Assembly (NCBI GenBank): GCA_028583605.1
Contig: CM053326.1
Location: 11,912,587 to 11,976,586 of the forward strand
Source: Dastarcus helophoroides
Taxonomy: Eukaryota; Arthropoda; Insecta; Coleoptera; Bothrideridae
Length of the DNA: 64,000 nucleotides
Direction of reading: 5' to 3'
Below the pieces are notes generated by a model. That model saw only the letters and a list, made by a program, of their open reading frames with translations. It had not been told where the DNA came from and searched no databases. Position 1 is the stretch's first letter. Every line of letters begins with the position of its first letter. The translations under genes were made by a program, and so were the position numbers. This document shows, one piece after another, positions 44,691-56,289 of the stretch.

Positions 44691-46590
44691 CTTTGATTTT
44701 GGTCATTTTATACACGTTTCTAATTGCAAAATGTCGACTTTTTCAAAGTGTTTACTTTTTTTTCAAAATTTTTTATTTGAAATTTTTTTTTCTAATTTTA
44801 TACTTTAAAAATTTATACTTTTTCAAAATGTTGGTTTCTTGAGCTTTCTCTTTTTAAAAATGCCGAATTTATTGGAAGATTGGATGTTTTTTTCAAATTT
44901 CAATATTATCCCAAAATTTCGATATTTTTTAAAATCTTGACTTTTTAGTATTTTCGACTTCTTGAAAATGTTGTTCTTTTCGAAAATTTTGTTCTGAAAA
45001 TTTCTGCTTTTTTGAGAATTAGGTTTTTTTATAAATTTCGCGTTTTTAAACCTTTAGCTAGAGTTATCAAAATTTCGACATCTCTTCAAAAAATATTTTT
45101 TTTTGTGTATGAAATTGTGGAGTTTTTTCTGAAAGTTGCCTTTTTTTTAAATTCCCTTTTCTTCCCAAAATTGTACCTTTGTCCTAATATTTTTATTAAT
45201 TTTTTTATTTATTTTTGGAAAATTTTGTCCTTTTGGAAATTTAGACTTTATTATGTCGATCTTCTTGTAAAGCTTAAAATTTTTTTCAGTTTTCTGATAA
45301 TTTAAACTTTTTCTTTTCAATTTTGGTAATTTATGATTTTAGCATTTTATATTTTAAATGGCTTTATTTTTGATTAAAATTTTTTTGCAAATTTCCAATT
45401 TTTTAACTTTCTTCAACATTTCAAAGTTTATTCAAATTTCTCTTTATTTTTATACTTTCACAAAAGTGTTTAATTTTTTCAACATTTCGACTTTTCTTTA
45501 AATCTTGACTTTTTTAAAATTCCTTTATTTTAAAACTTAACTTTCCTGTTAAATATCATCTTTTTCCAAATTTTCGATTTTTTAAAAATTTTCACTTCAT
45601 TAAAGTATCGACTTCTTTAAAAATTTTAATTTCTTTTTTGAAAATTTGGACTTTTTAAAATTTTTTACCCAAAATTTGGAAATTTTTTTCTCGACCTTTT
45701 TAATAATGTTGACATTTTTTTAAAGAGTTTTTTGTGTGTTTGTTTTGAAGGTATTGCTTTTTTCAAAAATTTTTTCCCTATCTGAAAGTGTTGATTTTTA
45801 AAGAATTTTGATTATTTTAAGAGTCTAGGTTGTTTTAATTGCAACCTTTTTCAAATTTGAAAATTATTTTTCATTTTCCATTTTGCCATTATTATAAATT
45901 TCAAGTTCTTTGAAGATATGGATTTTTAAAAAATTTTTTAAATTAGCATCTTCAAGACTTGAAAATTTTTGAAAATGTAAAAATTCATTTATTTACAATA
46001 AAATAAATTTTCCTGGACTTCCAACTTTACAACCTAAAAAGTAAAAAATTAAATTCAAAATTTCGAAATTCGAAAATTGTAAAATAAAATTAAAATCACT
46101 AAGCTTCAAATTTCCAGTTAAATTAAAGGCATAATTTTTGGAAAAAAGATAAAAATGGAGGTAAAAAAGTTTTGGTTCAAAATTTTAAAAGAAGTGAATA
46201 TTTCTAAAAAAATCAGAACAGGGAGCTTAAAATTTTATTTTTAGGAATAATATTGAAAACTGAAACCACAAAATCCATGATTTATAAAAAAAAGATTCTC
46301 GTAATTTTGAATAAAAAAGTGAACATTTTAAGATCAAAGTGCTTTCCAAAAAAAAATCATTATATTACTAAAGAAAATCCAAATTTGGAATTAAAATAAA
46401 CATAAAGTCAGTCTGATGTGGATTTTTAGGTTTTAATCTACCAACTTCCAGTAGTGGATCAAACCAAGCACAAATCCTAAGCAATAACAATTTTAGTAAG
46501 TGAAATTGGTCTTAATCTGTAAATTTTGACTATTTTCGAAATCTAAAATTCAACAATTTTTTAATATAAATTATGAGTTCTTTGTAGTTG
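44691..46590. repeat. Degenerate array, T-rich then A-rich
   Basis: Continuation of the same simple-sequence style: T-rich on plus to about 45950 (TTTTTCAAAATTT words), then switching to A-rich (AAAATTTTGAAA words) to about 46400. The 97-residue ORF at 45012-45305 is a composition artefact. Confidence 0.7.
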
Positions 46591-46604
46591 TTTTTGACGT
46601 AACA

Positions 46605-46775
46605 GACTTATCCTTGGTTACCTTTAAACCTGATATCCAAGTCTGACCCCTTGAAACCAAGAAAGATTAAAAAAAACAACAAAACTTGTTCTAATTTCTT
46701 CTAACCAATTTTGTTGATTTTTTTAATCTTTCCTGGTTTCAGGGGACAAAATTTATATATCAATTTTTGTAGTTT
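46605..46775. repeat. Hammerhead-repeat relative, palindromic and coreless
   Basis: Left part TCCTTGGTTACCTTTAAA and GAAACCAAGAAAGATTAAAA, right part the inverse TTTTTAATCTTTCCTGGTTTC and GGGGACAAAATTT. The centre, ACAACAAAACTTGTTCTAA, has lost the ribozyme-like core. Same repeat as at 18.5, 62.5 and 63.8 kb. Confidence 0.55.
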
Positions 46776-47240
46776 TGTTTATCAGAAATTGGAGTTTACG
46801 CTTTAAATAAAACCAAGCTATTTGAGCAAAAAATCCAATTACTTTCTATAATTTTTGACAAAAGCCACTGTTTTAGTCTAGAGAATTACTGGAATGACAA
46901 TTTATTCCGCCACTTCCTCGTTGATACTTGTCAATTCAACATTGATTTATCAGTTTAATTGATAAAATAAAAATTTTAATCAATAAAAATGGTTATCTAT
47001 TTAAAAATTGCAAAAATATAACAACGTACTGCCAAAAATAATAATTTGCTCCTTGCCTACTTGAATTTGGATACCGAAACTTGTCACATTGACAGACGTC
47101 AGAGCGTACCTTTAACGCCCCTTTAGGCCCCCTTAGTGGTCGAATTTCCAAAAATCACTTCTTAGTGTGCGCCTACACAAAAAACCTCTGTGCAAAATTT
47201 CGAGTTCCTAGAAATAGCGTTTTAGGCTGTGCGCTGATAT
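46776..47240. other. Intergenic, nothing recognised
   Basis: AT-rich sequence leading into the LTR. No ORF or repeat partner. Confidence 0.4.
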
Positions 47241-47575
47241 TGTAACAAAATGTAATTATACAGTTTAACTGGGAATTTTCTAGAAAATTTGCTAAGGGAA
47301 AGCGGCTGCGATAATAAATCAAACGGCAGGTAAGCGCTTCAGAAATTTCGGCAAACGATCATCCTTATCTGCTGGATTCTTTTAGAACGCGAAACGGGAT
47401 CTACATATAGAGGGGCCGGCTTTCCCTCACTCAGTTAGTTAGTTAGAAGTCAATGAATAAGTTGGTTAATTAAACAGTGCTAGTGAATTACTATTGTAAT
47501 GTTCCCAGTTCAGTTTTGAAATAAAGTGGTTACAGTTCACCAAGTGTTAATCATTCGAACCGATAACGCCCAACA
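47241..47575 (+). mobile_element. Solo LTR, copy 1
   Basis: Begins TGTAACAAAATG, ends CGCCCAACA, with ATAT on both sides (47237-47240 and 47576-47579) as a 4-bp target duplication. A GGGATCTACATATAGAGG promoter-like block and a GAAATAAAGTGG poly(A) signal are present. 335 bases. It matches 51880-52225 in inverse. No internal region remains, so it is a solo LTR left by recombination. Gypsy-like by TSD length, but not proven. Confidence 0.8.
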
Positions 47576-48615
47576 ATATATATACAGGGTGTCGATGGAG
47601 CTAATCGGGGCTAAACTACCTTTTAAAAATATTTTCAACTTCCACCCACTTCCGGTTATACCGGAAGTATACATCAACTTTCTTATTTTAAACAGCAACC
47701 CCTAAAGCGCTATAAAATCTTAAAACAATTTATGGAATTCTAATGAGTCTAATGACTAATGATTGTTGCGTACTTTACGTGTTGAATAGTTTGTAATAAG
47801 TGCAATTAGTACCGTAATATTTCCTTCTTATTATTCTGCCTACGTATATCGTCATGAATATTTCGCGCTATTTTGCAACGGTATAAAACCAATTCAATAG
47901 ACTTATGTGGAAAACTTTAAGAGGGATGGCAAAGCAGCCGTCCTAAATCAAAGTCTTTGTAATAAATTCACGGTCGCGAAAGAAAAATACGATGCAAACA
48001 TCGAAAAGACAGGGAACAAATGTCTGAATTTAACAGTGGAAAGTAGACGTTTTTTATAAATCGAAAATCGAAGAGTGCGTTGAGGATGGTCCTCACTAAA
48101 ACTCCCTGGCATCACATTCTAAACGGACAGGCGGGGGTTTATTTGAAAGCGGCAATAAAATACGTCACATGCAAATGTTCTCTCCGTTCGCAACATTCAG
48201 GGTGTGGTCACAGATGCCTTCTTCGGGGCTTAATTTAGTTTCCAAGTAGTTTGCAAACCCTCCAAATAAACTAGAGCACCCACACCAAGGGTGACTGGAA
48301 TTGGAAAATTTATGTCTAGTAAAAGTAACGAGGGACCATAAATGCATTTCCGTATTAGACTGATAACTTCGAGTTCTTTAAGCCGTTTCTGGCGTTATTG
48401 CTTGTCGGAAGTTATTAATTTTTTATGCCAGGGCAATATGAATCAGAATGTTAAAGCGGGTTATCCCTTTCTCGTATTTCGGCGATTGCAAAAAATAAGT
48501 TGTTTCCTGATGATACCAAATGGAGGCAATATTTCAGATCTTAGGGTTTTTTGTTTTACTACTAAGACATTTTACCCTATTTTATATGTTTTAAATCATC
48601 CTTATTAACTATTTT
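47576..48615. other. Intergenic, possible transposon end
   Basis: Starts with TATACAGGGTGTC, a common Tc1/mariner-type terminus, but no inverse partner was found. ORFs at 48165-48347 and 48342-48608 have no domain. Confidence 0.4.
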
Positions 48616-50160
48616 TCCAAAAATACGAGGGTAAATTAAATATGAACCGAAATTTGTTTTTAAAAATTTATTGGTACAAGATACATATACAGTGTTAGTC
48701 TGTAACTTGGAAATAAATTCAGTAAATCAAAGACAGTTTGTTTTTCGGAAATATGCTTGGACACAATATTTTAATTTGCCCTTTTCTTGACTGTAGGAAA
48801 ATTTTATACCGAATGTCCCAAATTTAAGATATGACCTTATCGACAATTTTTTTAAATGGCAACCCAATTTTTTGACTATTCTTGAAGATATATCAAGTTA
48901 CACATGTGTACCAAAATTTCAATTTTTTTATTTTTTGTCATTTAAAAGATAATTAACAAATATTAACTAATTTAAAAAATCAACTAGATCTGATTCATCT
49001 CAATAATCTTTTTTCAATAAATGTTCAAAATGTTGTCCATTTACTATCTTACAATACCCTAAATGGAGCTGAAACTCGTTTTGAACATTTCTAATTACTT
49101 CAGAGGAAATTAGTCTACACTCCTGTCTTATTCGTTCTTTCAACTCCTCAATATTTGCAAGTTTGGTCTTAAAAACTTTGCTTTTCAAATACCCCCATAA
49201 AAAAAAGTCCATAGGTGTTAAGTCCCGAGACCTGGATGGCCATTCAAAAGGTCTTCTACCAATCCATCGGCCTGGAAATACATCATACAGATACTCACGG
49301 ACAGGTCTTGCAAAATGAGGAGGGACACCGTCTTGTTGAAACCAGATGTTTCTATTCGGGATATCAGCTTCGACTGGAGTAGGAAACAAAATAGCGATGG
49401 TGGGCGAAACGTGGAACACTTTTAGTAGTTCTTTGACACGGTCCAATCCCGGAAGAAGTATATCTTGTACTGACTCTGGCCGTGGAAGCCTTCGTTATCA
49501 AAATAGCTAAATGAGGAATTACCTCTTCCTGCAAGAATTGTAAATATCCTGCCTCATTGAAATTTTCTTGAAAGAAAATTGGTCCTATAACTCGATCATC
49601 AACAATCCCTTCGCAAACATTGACTTTCTCTGGATGTTGAATGTGGCCTTCCCTCATTCAGTGTGGGTTGTTGTCTGCCCAGTACCGACAATTTTGACGG
49701 TTTAGCTCACCATTTAACATAAACGTTGATTTATCTGAAAACAGGATATTTTCTATACTTAGAACATTTCTGTCCAGTAGATCCATCATTTGTTCGCAAA
49801 ACTGGAGTCTCCTATCCGGATCATCTTCTAAGAGTTCATGGAGGATTGTCATTTTAAAAAGATGAAATGTTTGTATTTTCAGAATTCCTGCAACTAAAGA
49901 CTGGCTAATTTCGAGGTCTCTACCTATCTAATTAGTAGGGACATGAAAATTTTTTTGGAAAGTACATTAATTTTGACCTCTTCATTGAGCGCATTCTGAC
50001 GGGGATTACTTGTTTTTCCTAGATGCTCATTTTCCCGAAACTGTTTTTCAATCTTGCTTACGGTACTTTGCGATATGGGTGGTAAATTAGAATACTTCTC
50101 TATGAATAAACTAATAAACGAAAAACCGTGACCATGTTTCTAATCAGGCAAAGCAATGAA
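48616..50160 (-). mobile_element. Second Tc1/mariner-type element, decayed
   Basis: Contains a minus-strand transposase relic (49000-50115). A plausible downstream end is the ACGAGGGTAAATTA word near 48624. The opposite terminus was not identified. It differs from the 9453-11887 element. Confidence 0.65.
49000..50115 (-). pseudogene. Mariner-type transposase, frameshifted
   Basis: Conceptual order on minus: LPPISQSTVSKIEKQF helix-turn-helix (about 50090), RDLEISQSLVAGIL, then LLEDDPDRRLQFCEQMMDLL and ILFSDKSTFMLNGE (first Asp; the usual Glu after it is Lys) in 49658-49852. HPEKVNVCEGIVDDRVIGP and NEAGYLQFLQEEVIPHL are in 49364-49657. IWFQQDGVPPHFARPVREYL (second Asp), SRDLTPMDFFLWGYLKSKV (third Asp) and the C-terminus are in 49000-49446. 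All three Asp are kept. At least two frameshifts (near 49450 and 49900) and stops break it. Confidence 0.85.
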
Positions 50161-50740
50161 CAGAATGACAGAAGTTTCTTTCAAATGTCCTTATTTGAAT
50201 GGGGGAAAATGGAAACAAATTATATCATAAATTGGATTTTTCCATGTTCTGAATTAAAATTAGTAAAGCGACTACAAAATAGATGAAATAAATTAAAGTG
50301 CTTGTCTGTTTTTCTCCCAGCTTCAAAAAGCAGCGTGAAAACCAAACATAAACTACAAAACGAGTTTTATTTGCAGCAGACTGCTGACCTTAGATAAGAA
50401 GTCATCTAAGCATATAAGAGGCTGACAAAATATCTGGCTATGATCGCACTCTTAACAGGTTCAAGTGAAAATGACCGAAGGCGAACGAAAGTTATTTCAG
50501 CAAATATAAAATTTGTTGTCCGTGACAGTTTTTCTGTTTTGTAGACTGTCGAATGAAGGCGATTACGATGACCGTCTAGCGCCTAGATTTGCTATCTACC
50601 ATCGTCCTAAAATCATAATGTGACGGCCAGAGTCGTGGACGATAAGCATTATTAACGACAAAGATTGTTATAAAAATGCCTTAGTTTGTACAACTGACCC
50701 AACAAAAATTGAAAGTGGTCTATTTTTGGAAAATAATAAA
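50161..50740. other. Intergenic, nothing recognised
   Basis: No supported ORF. It leads into a hAT-type terminus; the other end of that element was not found. Confidence 0.4.
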
Positions 50741-50798
50741 AGTGAATTATTTAAGGGTAGGCGGCGCCTACCTTGTCTACCCCGACGAGCCGCCACTG
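50741..50798 (-). mobile_element. hAT-like terminus (isolated end)
   Basis: GACGAGCCGCCACTG ending at 50798 is the inverse of CAGTGGCGGCTCGTC, a hAT-type terminus related to that of the 13170-14236 element. An inner GGCGGCGCCTACC palindrome-like word lies at 50761. The element body would extend leftward. The partner terminus is not visible. Confidence 0.5.
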
Positions 50799-51879
50799 GT
50801 TTTTAGGACAGATAAAATAATGAAATAGGAAATAATAAGGTGAAAAATGCCAAGAATAAACTTTATTTATAATAAAAGATATCGAAAATTAATAAAAGAT
50901 ATAATTTTATCCTTAAAAATTGTAATGTCGGGACAAATTTTGGATTGTGGCTAAAAAATAAAACAAAATGTGTAAAGCAAACAGTTTAATTGGACCATTT
51001 TAAAGGTGTCAAGTTGTACATTAGTATAACGTGGGCCAAATAAGAATCAAATAGGTATGAAAATTTGGGTTAGTTGGTAATTAATAGATTCATTAGTGAT
51101 ATCTTTATCCCAGAAGATTTATAATTTGATGAAGTAACGTTTGAAAATGATTTTTAATGTCACATTAGTTGTGTATCAGAATTTAAAAGTTTTGTTTTTC
51201 TAAAAGTTATATTTAGAGACCGGATTTTAGGCACAATTAAATAAGGTAAAAAGGTGAGAAAAATGTTAAATTAGGCAGAAACGAACAGTTAAAAAAGGAA
51301 TTGGACAGGGAAAATACTCTTAAAAAGGCAGTAAAAGGTCAACACTACAATTAACAAGAAAAAACATTTATTGACATTTGTGAGTATTACCTTTTTTCCA
51401 ATTACAAATTAAATATCTCTTAATATTTTTCGTTGTACAATTTGTGCTTCTTCACGGCAATAAATACTCGTAATTTGAAAAGTTTTTCTTTATATCAGCG
51501 TTTCACAAAGTTTTTTTGTCATAGTCCGGTAATTTTTATGCTTTGTCATAACCCACTAAATGCTTTTTCAACTTTTTATATAATTTCGTTTTTCCTTTAA
51601 AAGTGCCGACCACGTTTTAGGGTTTGAAGTCAGAATTTCGTTTTTTCTTTCCAGGATTCTTTAATTTTCTTTCCTTAAAATTTTGACTTTATTTCCAAAA
51701 TTTTATCTTGAAATACCTAATTTGGTCCATTTTAAAACTAATTTTTTCTCCAAGCTAAGTTTCTCTTAAAATTTCCGTATTTTCTGTTACTTTTTCGAGT
51801 ATAGTTAATTCTTTATATTTTTCTAAGAAGTATTAAAATAGAGATATTTTTCTTAAAATTTTAGTTAAAATCTTGCTAT
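50799..51879. other. Intergenic, nothing recognised
   Basis: AT-rich. The right part from about 51540 takes on the T-rich style of the arrays. No ORF. Confidence 0.4.
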
Positions 51880-52225
51880 TGTTGCGCGTTATCGGTCCCA
51901 ATGATTAACCTTAGTAAATTGTAACCACTTTATTTCAAAACTGAACTCGGAACACAACAATTGTAATTTACTAACACTGTTTAATCATGACTTATTTATT
52001 GACTTTTAACTAACTGTTTAATGAACTAACTAACTGACTGAGGGAAAGCCGACCGCCTTATATAGGTCCCGTTTCGGGTTCTAAAAGGAACAAGCAGATA
52101 ATACTTATCGTTTGCCGAAATTTCTGGAACGCTTATCTGCCGTTTGATTTATTATCGCAGCCGCTCCCCCTTATCAAATTTTCTAGAAAATTCCCAACTA
52201 AACTTTATAATTACATTTTGTTACA
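51880..52225 (-). mobile_element. Solo LTR, copy 2 (inverse)
   Basis: Inverse copy of 47241-47575. Its plus-strand ends are TGTTGCGCG (51880) and CATTTTGTTACA (52225), flanked by CTAT on both sides (51876-51879, 52226-52229). Conserved GAAATAAAGTGG poly(A) word and TATATAAGGCGGTC promoter word, both in inverse. 346 bases. The perfect 4-bp target duplication marks an independent insertion, not a rearrangement of copy 1. Confidence 0.85.
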
Positions 52226-54525
52226 CTATTTTAAATTTCAAAGTAAAAATTTTAACAAAAAATGTAGAATATCCTAATATTAATAAAAACATGAAATGGT
52301 AAAACTTTTCAAAAAATTTCCAATTTAACCTTCCAATTTTTGATGCTTAATCTAAAATTTTGATTTTTTTTTTAGTAAAACTTTTTTTTTCAAAAGATTT
52401 CGGCTTTAAAAATTGTACAGTTCTCTTTCACATTTTTTTTTAATTAAAATAAAAATATCATTTTCTTTTATCTTTCTCCAACACAAACGTTTAATTTTTT
52501 TGCGAAACTTCTGCTCTAAACTCATACTTGCTCTTTTTCTCAAAGTCAATTTTGGCTAGAATTTTTCTGAATATCGAAATTAATTGACATCGATTTTCTA
52601 CAAACTGTTGGTGACTATTGAAAAATTTTTAAACCTAAGGTATCTACTTTAAAATAGGAATTGGGAATTTTTTTCTTGAAATTTGGAAACTGGAACTTAC
52701 AACTTGGTTTTTTTTTCTAGAACCTTTCATCATTTATTTGTCATGGTAGAGTATTATTGGTCAAACATTATCATTATTAGTTTTATTAAACGTTTTAGCG
52801 ACCTAAAAAATTAAATATTTTCAAACTGGGTCGTAGAAATGCTAAATAAAAATGACTCTTATCATTTTTCTCAGAAGGAGTTTAAAACGTGGAATTTTAA
52901 CATTTTTATTTTGAGTCCAATATTTCAATTTATGTCTATATTCCAAATTTAAATATTTAATTTTTGATTTCTGTGGATTTATGCCAGCAATTTTAAGAAA
53001 AATATCAATACCTATTTGAAAAAGAGTAGAAATTGTGAAAAAAGTGGAAATCTGAAAATAAAAGCAAATATTTTGAAGTGCAAAATTTTCAAAAAGTTTA
53101 CATTTTTAAAAAAAGGTGAGGTGTGGAAAACGTTGAAATTCTGAAAGAGTTGAACTTCTCAAAAAAAAGCCTAAATTTCCAAAAGGGAAAGTTAATAATA
53201 TACATAAAGCAGAAATGAACAAAAATATAGAATTTTTTTAGGTCAATAATTGCAAAAAGTAAATTTCGAAAAAGCCAAAATGTACGAAAAAGTCAAATTC
53301 TTTTTGGTAAATTTTCAAAAATTCAAAATTTTAAACAAGTCAAATTTTGATAAAAATTAAAATTTGAAAAAAATGAAACCTTTGAAATAAAATTGACAAT
53401 TTTTAAAAATTTACTAAAAAGTCAAAATTTCGAGCAACAGTAGAAAATTTGAAAAATATATTTTGAAAAAAATTTGGAATGTTGATGAAAATGGGAACTT
53501 GAAAAAAGTGGATTATTTTAATAAACTGATATTTGTAAAAATGTTAAAATTTCGATAAAAAGGCGAAAATTTAAAAACAAAATTTTTATAAAAAATAGGA
53601 GTAATGGAAATTTTTAAAGGCCGAAAATTAAAAAATCATAATTTTCATAAAAATCGAATTCTTTAGAAAAGAATTAAATTAACGTCAGAAAGTCATCATT
53701 TCGAGGTAAAGCCTAATTATTTACAAAAAAGTCTGCCTTTTGAAAAAAGTCAAAGTTTTCATTAAAAAAAAATTTAAAAATTTTCAAAAGTTACAAAAAA
53801 AGTCGAAATTTCGACTATGAAATTTAGAAAATAGTTGGTTTTTTGAAAAATAGAGTAAAAACTCCTAAAAAATGTCAAAATTTTTAGAATAAATAAATAT
53901 ATAATAAAAAATAAAATTTTCAAAGGAAATCCGAAATTTTGAAAAAGATTAAAATTTTAAAATAAGTAAAAAAATTGGAAAGCAGTAAAAATTTTGAAAT
54001 AAGTATAGAAATTCCCAAAATAAGTAAAATTTTAAGAAAAAGCCAATATTTGAAAAAGAAATAGGAATTTTAAAAAAAGTGTAAAAAGGAAATTTTTAAA
54101 TGTCGAAGTTTCAAAGAAGTTGGAATTTTTAACAAAAAAGCCACAAACACGTCAAAATTTTCTAAAAAGTCGTTTTATTTTAAATACTAAATAGGAATTC
54201 GTTATTAAAAAGTTTTTAATAGTCAAATAGTTTGAAAAGATTGAGGTTTTTTAGTCAGTCAGGATTTTGAAAAAAAAAGTAATACGATTTTAAAAAAGGT
54301 TGAGATTTGTAATCGACCATAAATTTAAAAAAAATCAGAATATTCAAAAACATAAGAAAATTGAAATTTTTGGTAAAATGTTAATTATGTAAAAAAAGTC
54401 GACATTTTCAAACCAAAAAATCTAAATGTAAAAAAAAGTCATTTCAGAAATTAAATTCTTAAACAAAGTTGAAATTAAAAAAAAAATAGGGAAAATTTGA
54501 AAAAAAAGTTGATTTCTTTACAGTT
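52226..54525. repeat. Degenerate array, mostly A-rich on plus
   Basis: T-rich to about 52900, then about 1.5 kb of units like GAAAAAAGTCAAAATTTT. This is the inverse orientation of the 42-46 kb arrays. It ends at a C-run (CCCCCCCTCTCCCCCCG, 54530-54546). Confidence 0.7.
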
Positions 54526-54757
54526 TGAACCCCCCCTCTCCCCCCGTTAAACCAAGGCGTAAAATAGTGCGATACGTCGTCATTTAAATTTCGAGAAGTA
54601 CAAGCTACAGTTCCGAGGAGTATAAAAATTTTCTCAAAAATACAAAAAAAAATCCAAATTTATTAACAACAATTAAATGAAATTAATATTATTTTTTAAC
54701 CTACGATGATGAAATTCAGGATTTTCGTTTTTTATGTGGTTTCCGACGAGGAAATGC

Positions 54758-55131
54758 CCCAACAAATGTTAGTTTAATACATTTTTCTTCTTAATGTAAA
54801 AGTCACCTCATTCTTCTTGGAAACTAATTATTTTTACAGAAAAGCTGTTGATAAAAATCATTATTCTTATCGCTGTTGCAAGTCTACCCTTGACGAAAAT
54901 GCTATTTATTCATAAATACAATAAAACTATCTGCTAAGAAAACTCCCAACAAATGTTAGTTTAATTAATTTTTCTTCTTAATGTAAAAGTCACCTCATTC
55001 TTCTTGGAAACTAATTATTTTTACAGAAGAGCTGTTGATAAAAATCATTATTCTTATCGCTGTTGCAAGTCTACCCTTGACGAAAATGCTATTTATTCAT
55101 AAACACAATAAAACTATCTGCTAAGAAAACT
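54758..55131. repeat. Tandem duplication, period 187
   Basis: Units 54758-54944 and 54945-55131 differ at only about four positions. Each contains CCCAACAAATGTTAG, TCACCTCATTCTTCTTGG and CTGTTGCAAGTCTACCC. The high identity means a recent duplication. No ORF crosses it. Confidence 0.9.
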
Positions 55132-56289
55132 TAGTCTTCTTTTTAAAGGCTTATGGTAGCATGTTTCGCTAAAATATCGGAGAGTGTAGTTCTGGTTTTA
55201 CTGTCGTCGTTTCCATTTCTATAGCGTACGAAGCAAATGGGCTAGAACGATATGCAAAGACCCTTCGGAAAGCGGCTATCTCTTCGGCAGATATAAGCAA
55301 AGAGGAAAACACTCCCTTATCGGTCTCGAATAAGAAAAATCGTTTTACTGAGACTCTGTCAATATATGTATGTACGTGCAAAGGCTGTTCTCTTTATATC
55401 GTACTTTTTTTCCTATTCTATACTCAGTTGCGTCCTAAAACATATTTTAAATCCATGAGCTTGCGTTGTTTTAGAAAATGGATACATCATAAAATAATCA
55501 TCAAGGCGTGGGTGCATTTTCAGCATCTTATTTTAAAGGATTAGCGCATCCTGCAAGTGACATTTTTATTCCTTATTAATTACATATCCCCTCTGTATTA
55601 TTTAAATTGAATTGAAATTACTTCACAAATATAAAATCACGTTAGCTTATTTGTAGAGAGCGGATTATATGCACAACTTTTTTAACAAAATATGTGCAAT
55701 TACATGCAGATTTTCAACAAAATATGCATCGTAATTACAATTATATACACATTAATATGCATTGGTAATCGATGAATGAAAGGATGGTAGCAAAGGAGAT
55801 GAGTTGTAAGCAGTTTTTTTATAGTCATCAGGCAACAAACTTCAACAAAAGAAAACGTTGTATATACATACCCCTTTAAGATGCCAACCTCTTTTATTGA
55901 AAAGGTATTACCGTACACTAAGGGCTGTACTCTCTCGCATGAAAGCGGTACCTGGCACATTAGCTATTGAGAAAAAAAGTCGACCGCCCTCACGCTCATC
56001 TCGATCACTATCATCGAACGCCGATAAATAACTAAAAAGAATTGAGTTGGATGTAAAACAAATATTTAATAACCGTTGAAAAAGCTATATTACCATTCAA
56101 TGTTAGTTAGATTGTTATAAATCGGAAAAGTATTGAAATCTTATGTTCATATAATAATTATATTATTAACAATTTGTCTGCACCAACATTTCTTGGTGCA
56201 TATTATTTCAAAAATAAGGATATTTCGAATTTTAATAGCATTAGGTATGTTTTCATTATTCATTTCCGTCCACTTTAATATTTAAAGAT
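55132..56289. other. Intergenic, unassigned ORFs
   Basis: Less repetitive than its surroundings. Minus-strand ORFs 55169-55381 (70 residues) and 55700-55960 (86 residues) have no recognisable domain and no second copy in the window. They could be parts of an unknown gene or element; chance ORFs are as likely. Confidence 0.35.

Noticed and set aside
45012..45305. 97-codon hydrophobic ORF
   Set aside because: Composition artefact of a T-rich array (Phe/Leu/Ile/Lys only).
47576..48200. Mariner-type MITE starting TATACAGGGTGTC
   Set aside because: No matching inverse terminus could be found, so only the similarity of one end is noted.
43850..52225. Complete LTR retrotransposon between the LTR copies
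   Set aside because: Target duplications differ between copies (ATAT, CTAT), orientations differ, and no gag or pol coding sequence lies between them.
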